Positions 17,319-25,593 of a stretch of 64,000 nucleotides of DNA are shown here, piece after piece. How positions within the stretch are numbered: position 1 is the stretch's first letter; each line of letters begins with the position of its first letter. The DNA comes from Variovorax paradoxus (GTDB lineage: Bacteria > Pseudomonadota > Gammaproteobacteria > Burkholderiales > Burkholderiaceae_C), in assembly GCA_016806145.1 (NCBI GenBank), contig CP063167.1, positions 62,001-126,000 of the forward strand, read 5' to 3'. The notes beneath the pieces are model-generated. The model was not told the DNA's origin, made no database searches, and saw only the letters and a list, made by a program, of their open reading frames with translations. A program made the translations under genes and the position numbers.

Positions 17319-18128
17319 GTGCGAGCGAGGATCAGCTACAGCCTGGCGCCCGACCTTCCCGCGTTGGAGCTGGTCTGCGCCGACTACGAAGCGCAGCGCT
17401 TCCGCTCGCATTGGCATGCCGGCTTCACCATCGGCGCCGTGACACGCCATGCGCAGGGCTTTCGCTGCGAAGGCGTCGAATGGACCGCGGGCGCGGACGA
17501 GCTCATCGTGCTGAACCCGATGCAGGTCCACGACGGCTATTCGCTGGGAACCGGCTGGTCGACGCGCATGGTCTACCTGCCCGAGCAAACCTTCGCGCAC
17601 ATGCTCGGCGCCGAAGCGGGCGCTGCCGGAACCATCGGCCGCTTCGAGCGGCCCGTGCTGCGCGACGCGGCACTCCATGCGCTGTTCGTCGCCTGGCACC
17701 GCGCCATGGATGGCGCCTGCGGCGTGGCCGAGAATGCGTTGACGCGCTCGCTGTTCCGGCGCCTGGGCCTCGCGCTCACGGCATCCGCGCACGCCTCGCC
17801 GACCGCGCACGACGCGGCCCGCAGCGAGCGCCTGGGCGCACGCGCCGGCGAGGGCAGCCGCGCGGCGGACGAACGCGCCGCGCCAGCGAGCCGATCGACC
17901 GCCTGGCGCCGATCGAAGCGCGAGCTGGGCCTCGCGCCGAAGGTCCTCACGAGCCAGCTGCGGCTGATCGCGGCCAAGCGGATGCTGGCGGAAGGTGCGT
18001 CGGTGGTCGACGCCGCGCTGGAATGCGGCTACCACGACCAGAGCCATTTCTCCCGCGAATTCGCCGCGGCCTACGGCATCACCGCGGGCCAGTTCCGGCG
18101 GGTGCAGCAGGACCGGCAGCGCGGTTGA
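17319..18128 (+). CDS. AraC-family regulator with an aberrant first helix-turn-helix
   Basis: 269 aa, GTG start at 17319 with GAAAGG about 9 nt upstream. Residues 20-95 form an AraC-binding-like cupin domain (HWHAGFTIGAVTRH, LNPMQVHDGYS). The C-terminal second HTH is normal (AAKRMLAEGASVVDAALECG, then SHFSREFAAAYGITAGQFRR). Residues ~172-198, where the first HTH should be, read as low-complexity Arg/Ala/Glu without the usual helix pattern, while a SEPIDRLA string typical of that helix appears in another frame. This suggests compensating indels or a sequence error. Divergent from the M20 operon. Confidence 0.8.
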   Translation: MRARISYSLAPDLPALELVCADYEAQRFRSHWHAGFTIGAVTRHAQGFRCEGVEWTAGADELIVLNPMQVHDGYSLGTGWSTRMVYLPEQTFAHMLGAEAGAAGTIGRFERPVLRDAALHALFVAWHRAMDGACGVAENALTRSLFRRLGLALTASAHASPTAHDAARSERLGARAGEGSRAADERAAPASRSTAWRRSKRELGLAPKVLTSQLRLIAAKRMLAEGASVVDAALECGYHDQSHFSREFAAAYGITAGQFRRVQQDRQRG

Positions 18129-18162
18129 GCGGCGGGTCGCGGCGCGGACTCTCCTGCGCGCC

Positions 18163-18975
18163 TCAGCCCCGATCGCGCTCCTCGTAGTTGACCAGCCGCG
18201 GCAGGTTGCGCACCGACACCGTGCCGTACTGCGCATGCACCAGCCCTTCGGACTCGAGCTGCCTGAGCGCGGTGCTCACGCCCTTGCGCGACATGCCGAT
18301 CATCTCGCCGAGCTCGGTGTGGGAAAGATGCAGCGCCGGCCCGAGGCGCGGCGACAGGATCGGGTTGTAGAGCGTGCCGATGCAGCGCGCGACCCGCGCG
18401 ACCGGGTCGCTCAAGCGATCGATCTCCATCAGGCCGATGTACTGCGCGAGGCGTTCGTTGAGCCGCGCGATCACCGCGTGGTTGAACTCGATGCTGACGT
18501 CGAGCAGCCAGCGGAAGGTCGAGCCCGGCACATGGATCACGCGGGTCGGCCGCATCGCGAGGATGTCGTAGCGCCGCAGCTCGCGCTTGATGACGGAGCC
18601 TTCGCCGATCCAGCTGCCCTCCGGCACGCCGGTGAACATGACGACCTTGCCGGTGCGGTAGACCGCGCTGATCCTCAGCAGCCCTTCGGCGACGCCGATC
18701 CACGAGTGCGCGGGCTCGCCCTTGCGCGCGACCACCTCGCCTTCGCGGAAATAGCTCTCGTGGGCATCGGAAAGAATGCGCTCCCTGGCCTCCTGCGGCA
18801 GCGACTGCATCCAGTCCGCCGCCTCGAGCGCGTCGCGCAGCGTCAACGTGGAGCGATTCCTGGAGGCTTCGGAGTGCACGGCGGCGATGAGCGGAGGATG
18901 GGGCTGCAGGGAGCGAAGGCCGGCCGCCGGCGTCGCCGAAGCCCTCCCTCGCCGCGCCATCATCTGCGCCGCCAT
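18163..18975 (-). CDS. Crp/Fnr-family transcriptional regulator
   Basis: 270 aa from ATG 18975 (alternatives 18963 and 18960). Residues ~70-170 form a cyclic-nucleotide-binding-type beta-roll (YFREGEVVARKGEPAHSWIG, VPEGSWIGEGSVIKRE). Residues ~200-255 form a Crp-type winged HTH (LSHTELGEMIGMSRKGVSTA, LRQLESEGLV). No Fnr-style cysteine cluster is apparent. Divergent from the tannase lipoprotein gene, with a perfect Crp-type dyad between them, so it probably autoregulates and controls that gene. Confidence 0.92.
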   Translation of the reverse strand: MAAQMMARRGRASATPAAGLRSLQPHPPLIAAVHSEASRNRSTLTLRDALEAADWMQSLPQEARERILSDAHESYFREGEVVARKGEPAHSWIGVAEGLLRISAVYRTGKVVMFTGVPEGSWIGEGSVIKRELRRYDILAMRPTRVIHVPGSTFRWLLDVSIEFNHAVIARLNERLAQYIGLMEIDRLSDPVARVARCIGTLYNPILSPRLGPALHLSHTELGEMIGMSRKGVSTALRQLESEGLVHAQYGTVSVRNLPRLVNYEERDRG

Positions 18976-19007
18976 GGCGGCGTGCCTTAGGTATTTCCAC
19001 CGAGCCC

Positions 19008-19029
19008 GAATGTGCCGCCGGGCACATTC
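19008..19029. promoter_or_regulatory. Perfect Crp-type operator dyad
   Basis: Nine-base arms GAATGTGCC and GGCACATTC around GCCG form a perfect dyad whose core TGTGC-N6-GCACA has the TGTGA-N6-TCACA architecture of Crp-family sites. It lies in the 119-bp spacer between the divergent Crp-family gene (start 18975) and tannase gene (start 19095), so it could control both. Confidence 0.75.
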
Positions 19030-19094
19030 TTGCGCGCGGGCGCTTCGCACAATGCCGCCGGACTTTTCTTCCAACGACAACCAGGAGAGAGACG

Positions 19095-20699
19095 ATGGCA
19101 TCCAGGACAGGCAAGACGGCACTGCTCGGCATGGGACTCGCGGCGCTGCTCGCGGGCTGTGGAGGCGGAGGTGGCGGCGGCGGTGGGTTCCTCCCGCTGG
19201 TCCTGCCACCGGCGCCGCCCCCCGCACCGCCCTCGGCGCCACCGCCGCCGCCCCCAGCCCGCACGGCGCAGGCCCTGTGCGACCTGCTGGCCGGCAAGAC
19301 CATCGACGGCGCCGTGGTGCAGAAAGCCGCCGTGGTCGCCGCCGCGGATGGCGTGCCGGCCTACTGCCAGGTCCAGGCCCTGATGTCGCCCAAGCTCAAC
19401 CTCGCGCTGCGCCTGCCCGAAGGCTGGAACGGCAAGCTGGTCTACAGCGGCGGCGGCTACAACGGCGAGGTGCCGGCCGCGAACACGGCGGCGCTGTCGA
19501 TGGGCTTCGCCAACGTGAGCAGCGATTCGGGCCACCAGGGCAGCGGCGTGGATGCGAGCTGGGCCCTGAACGATCCGTATGCTGCCCAGCTGTTCGGCAG
19601 CCTGTCGGTGCCCACGGTGATGGCGCCCGCGCTGCAGATGCTGACCGTGGCCTACGGCAACGCGCCCGCGCGCTCCTACTTCGAGGGCTGCTCCAACGGC
19701 GGGCGCGAGGCGCTGATGAACGCGCAGCGCTATCCGAACCTGTTCGACGGCATCATCGCGCGCACGCCGGCCTACAACTGGGTCGGCTTCATGGGCCATT
19801 TCAACCGCACCGCGAAGGCGATCGCGGCCCCGGGCGGACTGCTGAGCGCCGCGAAGATCTCGACGCTGGCCGCCGCGGTGCGCGGCGCCTGCGATGCCAA
19901 CGACGGCATCGTCGACGGCGTGGTGTCGAACCCCTCGTGCAGCTTCGACCCGGCCGTGCTGCGCTGCGCGGGCGGTGGCGACACCGGCGACAGCTGCCTG
20001 TCCGATGCGCAGCTCGCCGTCGTGAGTTCGTGGACCTCGCCCGCGGTCTGGGCCGGCGGCGCCTACCGCAACGCGGGCTGGCCGCTCTCGGGCAACGAGG
20101 ACGACGTGGGCGCCTGGCCCGCCTGGGTGACGGGCATCGCCGGCCCGAAGACGGCGGCGCAATACCTGTTCCAGGACACGACGGTGAAGACCTACCTGGC
20201 GCGCGACCTCGCCGCGGACTCGCTGGCCTATGCGCCCTACGAGCAGGATCCGCAGGCGCTGTTCGGCCTCGAGGCCCTCAACAGCGCCACCAGCACCGAC
20301 CTGCGCCCCTACTTCGGCAGCAGCGGCAAACTGATCCTGTGGCACGGCGGGAACGACTCGGCGCTCAGCGTCAACACGACCACCGAGTACTTCCAGAACC
20401 TCAAGACGACGCTCGGCGCGGCCACCGTGGAAGCCAACGTGCGCTACTACGTCGCGCCCGGCGTGAACCACTGCGCCGGCGGCCCCGGCGCCGACACCAC
20501 GAACCTGCTGGCGGCGCTCGACACCTGGGTCGGCGAAGGCAAGGCGCCCGAGACCCTGGTCGCGGCGAAGATCGACGCCGGCAAGACCAGCTTCAGCCGC
20601 CCGCTGTGCCGCCATCCGCAGTACCCGCGCTACACCGGACCCGCGGGCGACGCGGCGGCCGCGAAGCTCGCGGCCAGCTACACCTGCACCACGCCCTGA
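19095..20699 (+). CDS. Tannase/feruloyl-esterase-family lipoprotein
   Basis: 534 aa. Lipoprotein signal peptide with lipobox LLAGC (Cys22), then a Gly-rich and Pro-rich linker to residue ~55. The esterase domain has the nucleophile motif GCSNGGRE (Ser200), an Asp region LILWHGGNDSAL and a His region GVNHCAGG. The family hydrolyses gallate, ferulate or other hydroxyaromatic esters. Serine context is GCSNGG rather than the commoner GCSTGG. GGAGAGAGAC lies just before the ATG. Probably an outer-membrane-anchored esterase releasing aromatic acids, controlled by the divergent Crp-type regulator. Confidence 0.92.
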   Translation: MASRTGKTALLGMGLAALLAGCGGGGGGGGGFLPLVLPPAPPPAPPSAPPPPPPARTAQALCDLLAGKTIDGAVVQKAAVVAAADGVPAYCQVQALMSPKLNLALRLPEGWNGKLVYSGGGYNGEVPAANTAALSMGFANVSSDSGHQGSGVDASWALNDPYAAQLFGSLSVPTVMAPALQMLTVAYGNAPARSYFEGCSNGGREALMNAQRYPNLFDGIIARTPAYNWVGFMGHFNRTAKAIAAPGGLLSAAKISTLAAAVRGACDANDGIVDGVVSNPSCSFDPAVLRCAGGGDTGDSCLSDAQLAVVSSWTSPAVWAGGAYRNAGWPLSGNEDDVGAWPAWVTGIAGPKTAAQYLFQDTTVKTYLARDLAADSLAYAPYEQDPQALFGLEALNSATSTDLRPYFGSSGKLILWHGGNDSALSVNTTTEYFQNLKTTLGAATVEANVRYYVAPGVNHCAGGPGADTTNLLAALDTWVGEGKAPETLVAAKIDAGKTSFSRPLCRHPQYPRYTGPAGDAAAAKLAASYTCTTP

Positions 20700-20713
20700 G
20701 GCGGCGGCGCGGC

Positions 20714-20735
20714 GCCTGACCGGGCCCGGTCAGGC
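20714..20735. terminator. Perfect 22-nt palindrome between convergent genes
   Basis: A gap-free palindrome (arms GCCTGACCGGG and CCCGGTCAGGC) lies between the tannase stop (20699) and the GntR gene and includes the GntR stop codon (20730-20732). It has no T-tract on either strand, so it is a strong hairpin that could act as a bidirectional, possibly factor-assisted, terminator. Confidence 0.5.
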
Positions 20736-21533
20736 GGGCGGCAACTCCAGGTCATGCACGATCTGCCCCGCCCCCATCGTGTTCACCGCCTCGGCCGGCA
20801 CCTCCATCAGCACGCGGCTGCGCTCGCCCGTGAAATGGATGGTGATGTGCTGCACCGGCCGCTTGCGCCGGTCGTGCAGCAGCCGCACCAGGCGCACCAG
20901 CGGCGCGCCGAGGTCCACGCGCAGGAGGCCGGCGAGCACGGGGTCGGCCGCGACGGCGGTCACCTCCTGGATCACGCGGCCGAACTTGATGCCCTCGGCC
21001 ATCAGGATCTCGAACAGCGCGCGCTTCTGCAACTCGGTGGCGGTCACGTTGCGCCCCACCTCCTGCGGCACCCAGGCATCGGTGACCATCATCGGCGTGC
21101 CGTGCGCCGAACGCAGCCGCACCGCATGAACCGCGGCGGCGCCCGCCTCCAGCTGCAACTGCTGCGCCACGGTCGGTGGCGCGAGCGCCGTCTCGACCTT
21201 GAGCACGGTCACCTCGGTCTCGCGCGCCTGCCGGCCCAGCGATTCGATCAGGCCGAACGAAGGCTGGGGCCGCTGCGCGCGCGGCACGGCGCGCACGAAG
21301 GTGCCGCGGCCCGGCCGCTTCTCGACCAGCCCCAGATGCTCCAGGTCCGACACCGCGCGCCGCACCGTGATGCGCGAGACGTCGAACTGGGCGCACAGCG
21401 CGTCCTCGGCCGGAATCAGGTCGCCCACGCCATAGGCGCCCTGGGCGATCTGGTCGCGCAGCACCATGAAGAGCTGCCGGTGCAGCGCGGTGCCGGGTTC
21501 GCGGCGCAGTTGGGAAGGGTTCGGTGTGTCCAT
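20730..21533 (-). CDS. GntR-family regulator (HutC/UTRA type)
   Basis: 267 aa from ATG 21533 (MDTPNPSQLRREPGTALHRQ); an in-frame ATG at 21593 would add 20 unconserved residues and cannot be excluded. Winged HTH residues ~15-85 (GVGDLIPAEDALCAQFDVSR, TVRRAVSDLEHLGL, RPGRGTFV), then a UTRA ligand-binding domain (~95-240). Divergent from the PrpB/LeuCD/PrpF operon, with a TGATG-T-CATCA dyad between, so it is the likely repressor of that pathway, responding to a carboxylate. Confidence 0.92.
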   Translation of the reverse strand: MDTPNPSQLRREPGTALHRQLFMVLRDQIAQGAYGVGDLIPAEDALCAQFDVSRITVRRAVSDLEHLGLVEKRPGRGTFVRAVPRAQRPQPSFGLIESLGRQARETEVTVLKVETALAPPTVAQQLQLEAGAAAVHAVRLRSAHGTPMMVTDAWVPQEVGRNVTATELQKRALFEILMAEGIKFGRVIQEVTAVAADPVLAGLLRVDLGAPLVRLVRLLHDRRKRPVQHITIHFTGERSRVLMEVPAEAVNTMGAGQIVHDLELPPA

Positions 21534-21632
21534 GGAGAGCAGTGCTTCGGCGGCGCGGGCCGCCCGCGCGTTCGGCCGATTGTGCCCGCCCATTCAGGCA
21601 TACCCTAACAACGTCGAAAGGTTATAGCATTA

Positions 21633-21643
21633 TGATGTCATCA
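21633..21643. promoter_or_regulatory. GntR-like operator dyad
   Basis: TGATG-T-CATCA is a perfect 5-bp dyad about 27 bp before the lyase start and 100 bp from the GntR start, in AT-richer DNA (GTTATAGCATTATGATG). GntR-family operators are commonly short dyads of this size; its position supports repression of the divergent operon. Confidence 0.5.
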
Positions 21644-21669
21644 CTAAATCACTTCGATGCCTTCGCTCC

Positions 21670-22533
21670 ATGACCACCGCCCACGACCTGCGCCAGTTGC
21701 TCTCCCGCCCAGAACTCGTCGTCGCCCCCGGCGCCTATGACGGCATGACCGCCAAGATGGTCGAGGCGGCCGGCTTCGCCTGCGTCTACATGACCGGCGC
21801 CGGCGCTTCGGCGGCGCGCGGCTTTCCCGACTACGGCCTGCTGTCGATGAACGAGATGGCCGAGGCCGCGGGCGTGCTCGCGCGCTCGGTCGGCGTGCCG
21901 GTCATCGCCGATGCCGACACCGGCTACGGCAACGAGCTCAACGTGACGCGCACCGTGCGCGAGTACGAGATGCGCGGCGTGGCCGGGCTGCACATCGAGG
22001 ACCAGGTCGCGCCCAAGCGCTGCGGCCACCTCGACGGCAAGGAGGTGATCCCGCGCGACCAGTTCGTCGCCAAGATCCGCGCCGCCCTCGCCGCCCGGCG
22101 CGACCCGGCCTTCCTGGTGATCGCGCGCACCGATGCGCGCGCGATGCTCGGGCTCGACGAGGCGGTGGAACGCGCCCGCGAGGCGCTGGCCGCCGGCGCC
22201 GACATGGTGTTCGTCGAGGCCGCGCAGTCGATGGAGGAACTGGCCGCGATCCCGCGGCGCGTCGAGGGCCCATGCCTGCTCAACATCGTGCGCGGCGGCA
22301 AGACGCCCGACCTGGACCTGGCGACGGCGCAGCGGATGGGCTATCGCCTCGCGATCCTGCCGAGCCTGCTGATCGGCGCCGCGGCCTCGGCCTGCGAGCA
22401 GGCGCTGTCGGCCCTGCGCAGCACGGGCCAGCCGCCGAGTTCGGCCCATGCGCCCGGCGTGGCCGAGCGTTTCCGGCGCCTGGGCGCCGCGGAATGGGAT
22501 GCGCTGCGCACGCGCTTCCAGGCGGCGGAATGA
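21670..22533 (+). CDS. Isocitrate lyase/PEP-mutase-family carboxylate lyase (PrpB/dimethylmalate-lyase-like)
   Basis: 287 aa, the size of PrpB. Conserved features: GAYDGMTAKM near the start, metal site Asp81/Asp83 (IADADTGYGN), and the catalytic loop KRCGHLDGK (residues 116-124, Cys118). Family members cleave 2-methylisocitrate (to pyruvate and succinate) or 2,3-dimethylmalate (to pyruvate and propionate). First gene of an operon with LeuC/LeuD-like dehydratase genes overlapping by 4 bp and two PrpF genes further on; no citrate synthase is present. Probably the final carbon-carbon cleavage step of a methyl-branched di- or tricarboxylate pathway. Confidence 0.9.
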   Translation: MTTAHDLRQLLSRPELVVAPGAYDGMTAKMVEAAGFACVYMTGAGASAARGFPDYGLLSMNEMAEAAGVLARSVGVPVIADADTGYGNELNVTRTVREYEMRGVAGLHIEDQVAPKRCGHLDGKEVIPRDQFVAKIRAALAARRDPAFLVIARTDARAMLGLDEAVERAREALAAGADMVFVEAAQSMEELAAIPRRVEGPCLLNIVRGGKTPDLDLATAQRMGYRLAILPSLLIGAAASACEQALSALRSTGQPPSSAHAPGVAERFRRLGAAEWDALRTRFQAAE

Positions 22534-23957
22534 TGGCCATGGATGCAACGCAAACCACCGCGCCGCGCACGCTGTTCGACAAGATCTGGGACGCGCACGT
22601 GGTCCAGCCCCTGCCCGACGGCTGGGACCTGCTGCACATCGACCGCCACCTGCTGCACGACCTGTCGGGCACCGCCGGGCTGCGCGAGCTGGCCGAGCGC
22701 GGCCTGCCGGTGCGCAATCCCGAGCTGGCCTTCGCCACGCCCGACCATGCCGTCTCGAGCGCGCCGGGTCGCACCGGCCAGAGCTTCGCGGGCGGCGTGC
22801 ATCTGTACCAGGGCCTCAAGCTGCTGACGCGCGGCGCCGGCATCCGCCTGTTCGACCTGGGGCAGCCGGGCCAGGGCATCGTGCATGTGATGGGGCCGGA
22901 ACTCGGCATCGTGCAGCCCGGCATGACGCTGATCTGCGGCGACAGCCACACCTGCACCAACGGCGCCCTCGGCGCGATCGCCTTCGGCGTGGGTTCGTCC
23001 GAGGTCACGCATGCGCTCGCGAGCCAGACGCTGGTGCTGCGCCGGCCTCGCACGCTGCGCGTGCACTTCGACGGACTGCCTGGTGCAGGCGTGGGCGCCA
23101 AGGACCTCGCGCTCGCGATGATCGCGCGGCTCGGTGCCAGCGCGGGCACGGGCTTCGCGGTCGAGTACGCCGGCGAGGCCGTGCGCGCGATGGAGATCGA
23201 GCAGCGCATGACGCTGTGCAACCTCTCGATCGAGCTGGGTGCGCGCATCGGCATGGTGGCGCCCGACGCGAAGACCGAGGCCTATCTGCGCGGCCGCGAC
23301 TTCGCGCCGCCCGAGGCATGCTTCGCCGAAGCGGCTGCGTATTGGCGCGGCCTCCCGAGCGACCCCGGCGCGGTCTACGCGCGCGAAGCACGGATCGACG
23401 CGAGCGCCGTGGCGCCCACGCTGACCTGGGGCACGAGCCCGGAGCATGCGATCGCGATCGACGCGCGCATTCCTGATCCCGCCGACGCGGCGGATGCCTC
23501 GCAGCGCCAGGCCTGGCAGGGCGCGCTCGACTACATGGGGCTCGCGGCCGGCGCGCCGTTGCAGGGCCAGCGCGTGGACCGCGTGTTCATCGGCTCGTGC
23601 ACCAACTCGCGGCTGTCGGACCTGCGCGAGGCCGCGACGCTGCTGCGCGGCCGCCGCGTGGCCTCGCATGTACGGGCCTGGGTGGTGCCGGGCTCGGAGA
23701 ACGTCAAGCGCGCGGCCGAGCGCGAAGGCCTGGACCGGCTGTTCCGCGAAGCCGGCTTCGACTGGCGCGAGCCCGGTTGCAGCATGTGCGTGGCCGCCAA
23801 CGGCGAGCAGGCCGCACCGGGCGAGCGCGTGGTCTCGACCTCGAACCGCAACTTCGTCGGCCGCCAGGGCCCGGGCGCGCGCACCCACCTCGCCAGCCCG
23901 GCCAGCGCCGTCGCGGCCGCGCTGGCCGGCGCCATCGCCGATCCACGGAGCCTCTGA
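22530..23957 (+). CDS. LeuC-like [4Fe-4S] hydro-lyase large subunit
   Basis: 475 aa; ATG 22530 overlaps the lyase stop (ATGA). Aconitase-superfamily features: GDSHTCTNGALGAIAFGVGS (residues 138-157) and the three cluster cysteines Cys357 (GSCTNSR), Cys417 and Cys420 (GCSMC). The family dehydrates/rehydrates isopropylmalate, citraconate, homoaconitate or 2,3-dimethylmalate. No leuA or leuB is nearby and the partner is the LeuD-like gene 2 bp downstream, so a catabolic hydratase acting before the PrpB-like lyase is likelier than leucine synthesis. Confidence 0.9.
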   Translation: MMAMDATQTTAPRTLFDKIWDAHVVQPLPDGWDLLHIDRHLLHDLSGTAGLRELAERGLPVRNPELAFATPDHAVSSAPGRTGQSFAGGVHLYQGLKLLTRGAGIRLFDLGQPGQGIVHVMGPELGIVQPGMTLICGDSHTCTNGALGAIAFGVGSSEVTHALASQTLVLRRPRTLRVHFDGLPGAGVGAKDLALAMIARLGASAGTGFAVEYAGEAVRAMEIEQRMTLCNLSIELGARIGMVAPDAKTEAYLRGRDFAPPEACFAEAAAYWRGLPSDPGAVYAREARIDASAVAPTLTWGTSPEHAIAIDARIPDPADAADASQRQAWQGALDYMGLAAGAPLQGQRVDRVFIGSCTNSRLSDLREAATLLRGRRVASHVRAWVVPGSENVKRAAEREGLDRLFREAGFDWREPGCSMCVAANGEQAAPGERVVSTSNRNFVGRQGPGARTHLASPASAVAAALAGAIADPRSL

Positions 23958-23959
23958 AC

Positions 23960-24586
23960 ATGCAGGCCTTCACCCTCCTGCGCGGCGCCGCGGCGCCGCT
24001 TTCCATCGACAACGTCGACACCGACCTGATCGTGCGCATCGAGCGTCTCACCAGTCTCGCGCGCGGCGAACTCGGCCCGTGGGCCTTCGAGGCGCTGCGC
24101 TTTCGCGCCGACGGCAGCGAAGACCCGGACTTCGTGCTCAACCAGCCGCGCTGGCGCGAGGCACCGATCCTGGTGGCCGGCCGCAACTTCGGCTGCGGCT
24201 CGTCGCGCGAAGGCGCCGTGTGGGCGCTGCTCGCGCGCGGCATCCGCTGCGTGATCGCCGAGAGCTTCGGCGACATCTTCCACGCCAACTGCTTCCAGAA
24301 CGGCGTGCTGCCGATCCGCCTCGCACCGGCCGAACTCGCGCGGGCCCATTCGGCCTGCGGCGCCGAAGGGCCGTGGCAGGTCGACCTGCGCACGCAGCGC
24401 ATCGCGCTGCCCGACGGCACCGAGTTGCCCTTCGAGGTCGATCCGCTGCGCCGCGAGGCCCTGCTCGAAGGGCTCGACGACATCGGCCGCACGCTCAAGC
24501 TGCGCGGCGCCGTCGATGCCTGGCAGGCGCGCGACCGCGCGGCCCGCCCCTGGGCCTGGCCGGCGGCTGCCGCGCCGCAATCCTGA
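23960..24586 (+). CDS. LeuD-like hydro-lyase small subunit
   Basis: 208 aa, normal LeuD size. Swivel-domain signatures: SIDNVDTDLIVRI (~15-27) and NFGCGSSREGAVWALLARGI (~75-94), with FHANCFQNGVLPIRL after it. Starts 2 bp after the LeuC-like gene and together with it forms the heterodimeric dehydratase. GSSREGAVWAL replaces the GSSREHAPWAL usual in isopropylmalate isomerase, consistent with a different substrate. Probably the DmdB-type small subunit of a dimethylmalate or methylated-malate dehydratase; this assignment is inferred from context. Confidence 0.88.
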   Translation: MQAFTLLRGAAAPLSIDNVDTDLIVRIERLTSLARGELGPWAFEALRFRADGSEDPDFVLNQPRWREAPILVAGRNFGCGSSREGAVWALLARGIRCVIAESFGDIFHANCFQNGVLPIRLAPAELARAHSACGAEGPWQVDLRTQRIALPDGTELPFEVDPLRREALLEGLDDIGRTLKLRGAVDAWQARDRAARPWAWPAAAAPQS

Positions 24587-24605
24587 TCACCGGAGACCGC
24601 CTTTC

Positions 24606-25589
24606 ATGTTCGACACATCCCTTCGCTCGCTGGCGCGCCGCTGGCTGCCCGCGCTCTGCGCGGCCTGCGGCCTCGGCGCCGCCACGGTCCAGGCCCAGAC
24701 CGCCTGGGCGCCGCAACGCCCGGTCACGCTGGTCGTGCCCTACAACCCCGGCGGCGGCACCGACGCCACCGCGCGCGCCGTCGCGAGCCGGCTGTCGGTG
24801 CTGTGGAAGCAGCCGGTGCTGGTCGAGAACCTCGGCGGTGCCGACGGCCTGATCGGCACCCGGCGCGTGATCGAGGCCGCGCCCGACGGCTACACGCTGC
24901 TGTTCCAGGTGCCCTCGCTGCTGCTGATGAAGTACCAGCGCAGCCTCAAGGCCATCGATCCCGTGACCCGGCTCACGCCCGTGACCGCGGTGGCGACCTC
25001 GCCGACCGCGCTGGTGATGACGGCCACGCTGCCCTTCAAGACCCTGCCCGAGCTCATCGCCCATTGCCGCACCAAGCCCTGCAACGCGGGCAGCGGCGAG
25101 AACAGCTCCAAGGTGCGGGCGCAGAAGTTCGCGGCCGATTACCAGCTGCGTGACCTCGCGGTCGTCAACTACAAGGGCACCTCGCCGATCGTGGGCGACC
25201 TGGTCTCGGGCAACCTCACGATGGCCTTCACCGGCATCACGGCCGCGATGCCGCTGCACAAGGCCGGGCGCGTGCGCATCCTCGTGACCAACGGCGAGCA
25301 GCGTGCGCAGGCCCTGCCCGAGGTGCCGACCAGCCTCGAGGCCGGCTGGCCCGACTCCTATTCGGTGACCTGGTACGGCATGTTCGCACCCAAGGGAACG
25401 CCGCCCGCGATCGCGCGCGCCATCGCCGATGCCACGCGCGAAGCCGGCAAGGACGCCCATGTGCGCGAGGCGCTGGCGGTCGCGGGCGCGGAGCCGGCCT
25501 TCACGAGTCCGGCCGCCTTCGAGACCATGATCCGCGAGGACGATGCACGCCTCGCTGCGCTGGTCAAGCGCTTCCCGCTCGAGGATTGA
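24606..25589 (+). CDS. Bug/TctC-family periplasmic solute-binding receptor
   Basis: 327 aa with a signal peptide (RRWLPALCAACGLGAATVQA) and family motifs RPVTLVVPYNPGGGTDATAR, PDGYTLLF and a VNYKGTSPIVGDLVSG ligand-loop segment. Begins 19 bp after the LeuD-like gene and ends 4 bp before the first PrpF gene, so it is embedded in the pathway operon and probably captures the pathway substrate, a di- or tricarboxylate. No TctAB membrane proteins are present. Confidence 0.92.
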   Translation: MFDTSLRSLARRWLPALCAACGLGAATVQAQTAWAPQRPVTLVVPYNPGGGTDATARAVASRLSVLWKQPVLVENLGGADGLIGTRRVIEAAPDGYTLLFQVPSLLLMKYQRSLKAIDPVTRLTPVTAVATSPTALVMTATLPFKTLPELIAHCRTKPCNAGSGENSSKVRAQKFAADYQLRDLAVVNYKGTSPIVGDLVSGNLTMAFTGITAAMPLHKAGRVRILVTNGEQRAQALPEVPTSLEAGWPDSYSVTWYGMFAPKGTPPAIARAIADATREAGKDAHVREALAVAGAEPAFTSPAAFETMIREDDARLAALVKRFPLED

Positions 25590-25593
25590 TGCG

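Noticed and set aside
22530..24586. Leucine biosynthesis leuCD
   Set aside because: No leuA, leuB or leuD-leuB linkage; instead grouped with PrpB-like lyase, PrpF genes and receptors.
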